This document shows positions 60,280 through 64,000 of a stretch of 64,000 nucleotides of DNA, one piece after another. Position 1 is the first letter of the stretch, and every line of letters begins with the position of its first letter. The DNA is taken from contig NZ_CP028129.1 of the NCBI RefSeq assembly GCF_004011095.1, positions 1,054,001 to 1,118,000 of the forward strand. The letters are read 5' to 3'. Made by a program: the position numbers and the translations under genes. This stretch comes from Rathayibacter rathayi. GTDB lineage: Bacteria > Actinomycetota > Actinomycetes > Actinomycetales > Microbacteriaceae. The notes under the pieces are model-generated. The model saw only the letters and a list, made by a program, of their open reading frames with translations, did no database searches and was not told where the DNA came from.

Positions 60280-63200
60280 ATGGCCTCCGCCCAGCCCTCG
60301 CCCCAGGTTCCCGTCGTGCCCTTCATCGGTACGCCGCCGACCCAGGGGATGTACGACCCGGCCGCAGAGAAGGACGCGTGCGGCCTCGCGATGGTCGCCA
60401 CCCTGCGCGGCACCCCCGGCCACGACATCATCGACGCGGCCCTCGACGCGCTGCGCAACCTCGAGCACCGCGGTGCCGTCGGCTCCGACGCCGGGACGGG
60501 TGATGGCGCGGGCATCATCACCCAGACTCCCGACGAGTTCCTTCGCGCGGTCGCTCCGGTCGAGCTGCCGCCCGTGGGGGAGTACGCCGTCGGCAACGCC
60601 TTCCTGCCCGTCGATCTCTTCGCGCGCGAGCGGGTGAAGGCGTCAATCGCCGAGATCGCTCGCGAGGAGAACCTCACGGTGCTCGGCTGGCGAACGGTGC
60701 CGGTGCAGCCCGACGAGATTGGCACCCTCGCCCGCGCCGCGATGCCGGCGATCGAGCAGCTCTACGTCTCGAGTGAGCTGACCGACGAGGACGGGGTCCC
60801 GCTGGCCTCCCTCCGCCTGGACCGGCAGACCTTCCGCCTGCGCAAGCGCGTCGAGCGAGAGCTCGAGGCGTACTTCATGTCGCTGTCGAGCCGCACACTC
60901 GTTTACAAGGGGATGGTGACGACCCTCCAGCTGGAGCCGTTCTACCCTGATCTCTCGGACGAGCGTTTCGCGTCCAAGCTCGCGGTGGTGCACTCCCGCT
61001 ACTCGACGAACACCTTCCCGTCCTGGCCGCTCGCGCAGCCGTTGAGGATGATCGCTCACAACGGCGAGATCAACACCGTGCAGGGCAACCGCAACTGGAT
61101 GCGCGCCCGCCAGTCGCAGCTCAAGAGCCGCGAGCTCGGCGACCTCACGCCGCTGCTTCCGATCGTTTCGACGGGCCGGAGCGACTCCGCGTCCTTCGAC
61201 GAGGCCGTCGAGCTGCTCACTCTGGCCGGCCGCTCACTCCCGCACGCGGTGATGATGATGGTGCCCGAGGCCTGGGAGAACCAGGGCGGCGCCCTCGACG
61301 CCAAGCGCCGAGCCTTCTACGAGTACCACTCGATGCTCATGGAGCCGTGGGACGGCCCAGCCGCGATCGGCTTCACCGACGGCGTTTTCGTGGGCGCCAC
61401 GCTCGACCGCAATGGGCTCCGTCCCGGCCGCTACATGGTCACGGACGACGGACTCGTGGTGCTCGCGAGTGAGATCGGCGTGCTCGACATCGACCCGGCG
61501 AAGGTCGTCCGCAAAGGACGTCTCCAGCCCGGCCGCATGTTCCTGGTCGACACCGAGCAGGGCCGCATCGTCGAGGACGAGGAGATCAAGGCGCAGCTCG
61601 CCGACTCCGGTCCGTTCGAGGAGTGGCTCGAGAACGGCCGCATCAACCTCAGGGACCTCCCCGAGCGTGAGCACATCGTGCACACTCCCGCTTCGGTCAA
61701 CCGCCGCCAGCGCACGTTCGGCTACACGGAGGAGGAGGTCCGCCTCCTTCTGCTGCCGATGGCACGCGCCGGTGCGGAGCCGCTCGGGGCGATGGGCTCG
61801 GATACGCCGGTGGCGGTGCTCTCGCAGCGCCCGCGCCTGCTGTTCGACTACTTCACGCAGGCGTTCGCCCAGGTCACGAACCCGCCGCTGGACTCCATCC
61901 GCGAGGAGGTCGTCACCTCGCTCCGCCTCGGCCTCGGGCCGTCGCGCAACCTGCTGAGCGCCGGTCCCGAGCACGCGCGTCAGGTGGTCCTCGACTTCCC
62001 GGTGATCGACAACGACGAACTCGCGAAGATTCAGCACATCGCGCCGCGTCCGCTCAGCCACATCACCACGACGATCCGCGGTCTTTACCGCGTCGACGCC
62101 GGTCCGCGCGCCATGCAGGAGCGGATCGACGCGATGTGCGACGAGGCCGACGAGGCGATCGCCGCGGGAGCGCAGTTCCTCGTTCTCTCGGATCGCGACT
62201 CCACCAAGGATCTCGCGCCCATTCCGTCGCTGCTGATGCTCGCCGCGGTGCACCACCACCTGATCCGCACCGAGAACCGGATGCGCGTGGGGCTCGTGGT
62301 CGAGGCCGGCGACGTCCGCGAGGTGCACCACGTCGCCACGCTGATCGGCTACGGCGCCTCCGCGGTGAACCCGTACCTCGCGATGGAGACGTGTGAGGAC
62401 CTCGTCCGCAGCGGAATGCTCTCGGACATCTCGCCCGAGAAGGCCGTCAAGAACGTGATCAAGGCCCTCGGCAAGGGCGTGCTCAAGATCATGTCGAAGA
62501 TGGGTATCTCGACCGTGTCGAGCTACGCCGGAGCGCAGACGTTCGAGGCCGTGGGACTCAGCCAGGGCTTCGTCGACCAGTACTTCACCGGTACGGTCTC
62601 CAAGCTCGGCGGCATCGGCATGGACGTCGTCGCCGCAGAGAATGCGGCACGTCACCGCGCTGCCTATCCGGAGGACGGCGCCGTCATGGTGCACGAGCGT
62701 CTCGCGGTCGGAGGCGAGTACCAGTGGCGTCGCGACGGTGCGCCGCACCTGTTCAACCCGGACACGGTGTTCCGCCTGCAGCACTCCACCCGCAACCGCC
62801 GCTACGACATCTTCCGCGAGTACACCTCGATGGTCGACGACCAGTCCACCGCGCTGATGACCCTCCGCGGCATGTTCGCGTTCGCCGGCGGACGCACGCC
62901 CGTCCCGCTCGACGAGGTCGAGCCGGTCGAGGCCATCGTCAAGCGTTTCTCCACGGGAGCGATGAGCTACGGCTCCATCTCGCCCGAGGCCCATGAGACG
63001 CTCGCGATCGCGATGAACCGCCTCGGTGCCAAGTCGAACACCGGCGAGGGCGGCGAGGACACCGAGCGCCTGCTCGACCCCGAGCGTCGCTCCGCGATCA
63101 AGCAGGTCGCCTCGGGTCGTTTCGGTGTCACGAGCATGTACCTGACCCATGCGGACGACATCCAGATCAAGCTCGCCCAGGGCGCCAAGCCCGGCGAGGG

Positions 63201-64000
63201 CGGTCAGCTGCCGCCGACCAAGGTCTACCCGTGGATCGCGCGCACCCGCCATGCGACCGCCGGGGTCGGGCTGATCTCTCCGCCTCCGCACCACGACATC
63301 TACTCGATCGAGGACCTCAAGCAGCTGATCTTCGACCTCAAGCGCGCCAACCCTTCGGCCCGCATCCACGCGAAGCTGGTCAGCCAGTCGGGTATTGGAG
63401 CGGTCGCGGCGGGCACCGCGAAGGCCCTGGCCGACGTCATCCTCGTCTCGGGCCACGACGGCGGCACGGGTGCGAGCCCGGTCAACTCGCTCAAGCACGC
63501 GGGGACCCCCTGGGAGCTCGGCCTGGCCGAGACCCAGCAGACCCTCATGCTCAACGGCATGCGCGACCGCGTGGTCGTCCAGGTCGACGGGCAGATGAAG
63601 ACGGGCCGCGACGTCGTCATCGGCGCGCTGCTCGGGGCCGAGGAGTTCGGTTTCGCGACGGCTCCGCTGATCGTCGAGGGCTGCATCATGATGCGCGTCT
63701 GCCATCTCGACACCTGCCCCGTTGGCGTCGCCACGCAGAACCCGGAGCTGCGCACGCGCTTCACCGGCAAGCCCGAGTTCGTCGTCAACTTCTTCGAGTT
63801 CATCGCTCAGGAGGTGCGCGAGTACCTTGCGCACCTCGGCTACCGGAGCATCGACGAGATCGTCGGCCGCCGCGAGCTGCTCGACGTGAACCGCGCCGTG
63901 GAGCATTGGAAGGCGAGCGGACTCGACCTGACGCCGATCCTCGTCGGCCCCGAGTTCGCCGACGACGAGCCGCGCCGGAACGCGCGCCGCCAGAAGCACG
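60280..64000 (+). CDS. gltB: Glutamate synthase large subunit (3' truncated by window)
   Basis: At least 1240 residues of the NADPH/ferredoxin-type GOGAT large chain. The nucleophile Cys34 follows a propeptide ([15 protein letters not shown]). The class II amidotransferase domain has [19 protein letters not shown] and [17 protein letters not shown] central domain and the FMN barrel follow ([61 protein letters not shown]). The 3Fe-4S cysteines are in [20 protein letters not shown]. The C-terminal GXGXG domain lies beyond the window. The ATG at 60280 is 237 bases after lgt. Confidence 0.97.
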   Translation, partial: MASAQPSPQVPVVPFIGTPPTQGMYDPAAEKDACGLAMVATLRGTPGHDIIDAALDALRNLEHRGAVGSDAGTGDGAGIITQTPDEFLRAVAPVELPPVGEYAVGNAFLPVDLFARERVKASIAEIAREENLTVLGWRTVPVQPDEIGTLARAAMPAIEQLYVSSELTDEDGVPLASLRLDRQTFRLRKRVERELEAYFMSLSSRTLVYKGMVTTLQLEPFYPDLSDERFASKLAVVHSRYSTNTFPSWPLAQPLRMIAHNGEINTVQGNRNWMRARQSQLKSRELGDLTPLLPIVSTGRSDSASFDEAVELLTLAGRSLPHAVMMMVPEAWENQGGALDAKRRAFYEYHSMLMEPWDGPAAIGFTDGVFVGATLDRNGLRPGRYMVTDDGLVVLASEIGVLDIDPAKVVRKGRLQPGRMFLVDTEQGRIVEDEEIKAQLADSGPFEEWLENGRINLRDLPEREHIVHTPASVNRRQRTFGYTEEEVRLLLLPMARAGAEPLGAMGSDTPVAVLSQRPRLLFDYFTQAFAQVTNPPLDSIREEVVTSLRLGLGPSRNLLSAGPEHARQVVLDFPVIDNDELAKIQHIAPRPLSHITTTIRGLYRVDAGPRAMQERIDAMCDEADEAIAAGAQFLVLSDRDSTKDLAPIPSLLMLAAVHHHLIRTENRMRVGLVVEAGDVREVHHVATLIGYGASAVNPYLAMETCEDLVRSGMLSDISPEKAVKNVIKALGKGVLKIMSKMGISTVSSYAGAQTFEAVGLSQGFVDQYFTGTVSKLGGIGMDVVAAENAARHRAAYPEDGAVMVHERLAVGGEYQWRRDGAPHLFNPDTVFRLQHSTRNRRYDIFREYTSMVDDQSTALMTLRGMFAFAGGRTPVPLDEVEPVEAIVKRFSTGAMSYGSISPEAHETLAIAMNRLGAKSNTGEGGEDTERLLDPERRSAIKQVASGRFGVTSMYLTHADDIQIKLAQGAKPGEGGQLPPTKVYPWIARTRHATAGVGLISPPPHHDIYSIEDLKQLIFDLKRANPSARIHAKLVSQSGIGAVAAGTAKALADVILVSGHDGGTGASPVNSLKHAGTPWELGLAETQQTLMLNGMRDRVVVQVDGQMKTGRDVVIGALLGAEEFGFATAPLIVEGCIMMRVCHLDTCPVGVATQNPELRTRFTGKPEFVVNFFEFIAQEVREYLAHLGYRSIDEIVGRRELLDVNRAVEHWKASGLDLTPILVGPEFADDEPRRNARRQKH

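Noticed and set aside
61234..63999. Minus-strand open frame of about 921 codons opposite gltB
   Set aside because: gltB is unmistakable on the plus strand; the antisense frame shows only codon-bias shadow sequence.

Overview
The window is a stretch of high-GC actinobacterial chromosome, most likely from the family Microbacteriaceae. The support is the gene order (rel, rarA, rpsD, alaS-ruvX-mltG-aroECKB, efp-nusB-pyr operon, gmk-rpoZ-coaBC-metK-priA-fmt-rsmB-rpe, his/trp-lgt-gltB), an mIHF-guanylate kinase fusion, many GTG/TTG starts, TANNNT -10 boxes and probable leaderless mRNAs. The genus is not proven. Most of the window is conserved housekeeping backbone. Two accessory insertions interrupt it.

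Backbone, left part: the 3' end of rel (ppGpp metabolism), a DUF349 gene and a membrane-anchored cyclophilin on the minus strand, then rarA and rpsD. Insertion 1 (about 6.6-8.9 kb) lies between rpsD and the DUF948/alaS block. It holds a secreted trypsin-fold serine protease, an IS3-type transposase relic and IS-end fragments. It is bracketed by two diverged copies of the rpsD 3' end plus terminator. The alaS-ruvX-mltG-aroE-aroC-aroK-aroB run then makes Ala-tRNA, processes Holliday junctions, terminates glycan strands and carries most of the shikimate pathway, with ATGA-type overlaps.

Insertion 2 (about 18.3-33.4 kb, minus strand) sits between aroB and efp and is the most interesting part. It is a polymorphic-toxin (Rhs/YD-repeat) locus. 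One complete toxin of about 1816 residues has a helical secretion-type N-terminus, a DUF6531 region, a long YD-repeat shell, an RHS core, a Gly/Ala-rich linker and a C-terminal toxin, with an overlapping immunity gene. Downstream of it is an archive of orphan cassettes. Each has a piece of near-identical RHS core/linker DNA, a different C-terminal toxin and its immunity gene: a barnase-like RNase with barstar, a second toxin family present twice intact and once decayed with three immunity paralogues, a fragment of the first toxin with its immunity gene, and MafI-type orphan immunity genes. The shared core DNA would allow the expressed toxin tip to be swapped by homologous recombination. An IS5-family element has landed in an octanucleotide tract at the start of one mafI-like gene.

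Backbone, right part: efp-nusB; a pyrimidine operon (pyrR-pyrB-pyrC-membrane protein-carA-carB-pyrF) preceded by a sequence that looks like a PyrR-binding RNA; gmk fused to mIHF; rpoZ, coaBC, metK, priA, fmt, rsmB and rpe; hisE-hisG-hisF-hisI; a tryptophan-linked membrane gene, a HGxxPAAW gene and trpC-trpB-trpA; lgt; and the 5' part of gltB running off the window. trpE is not at its usual place after hisI. Short 19-bp-period repeat arrays in opposing orientation sit in the rpsD-DUF948 and rpe-hisE gaps.
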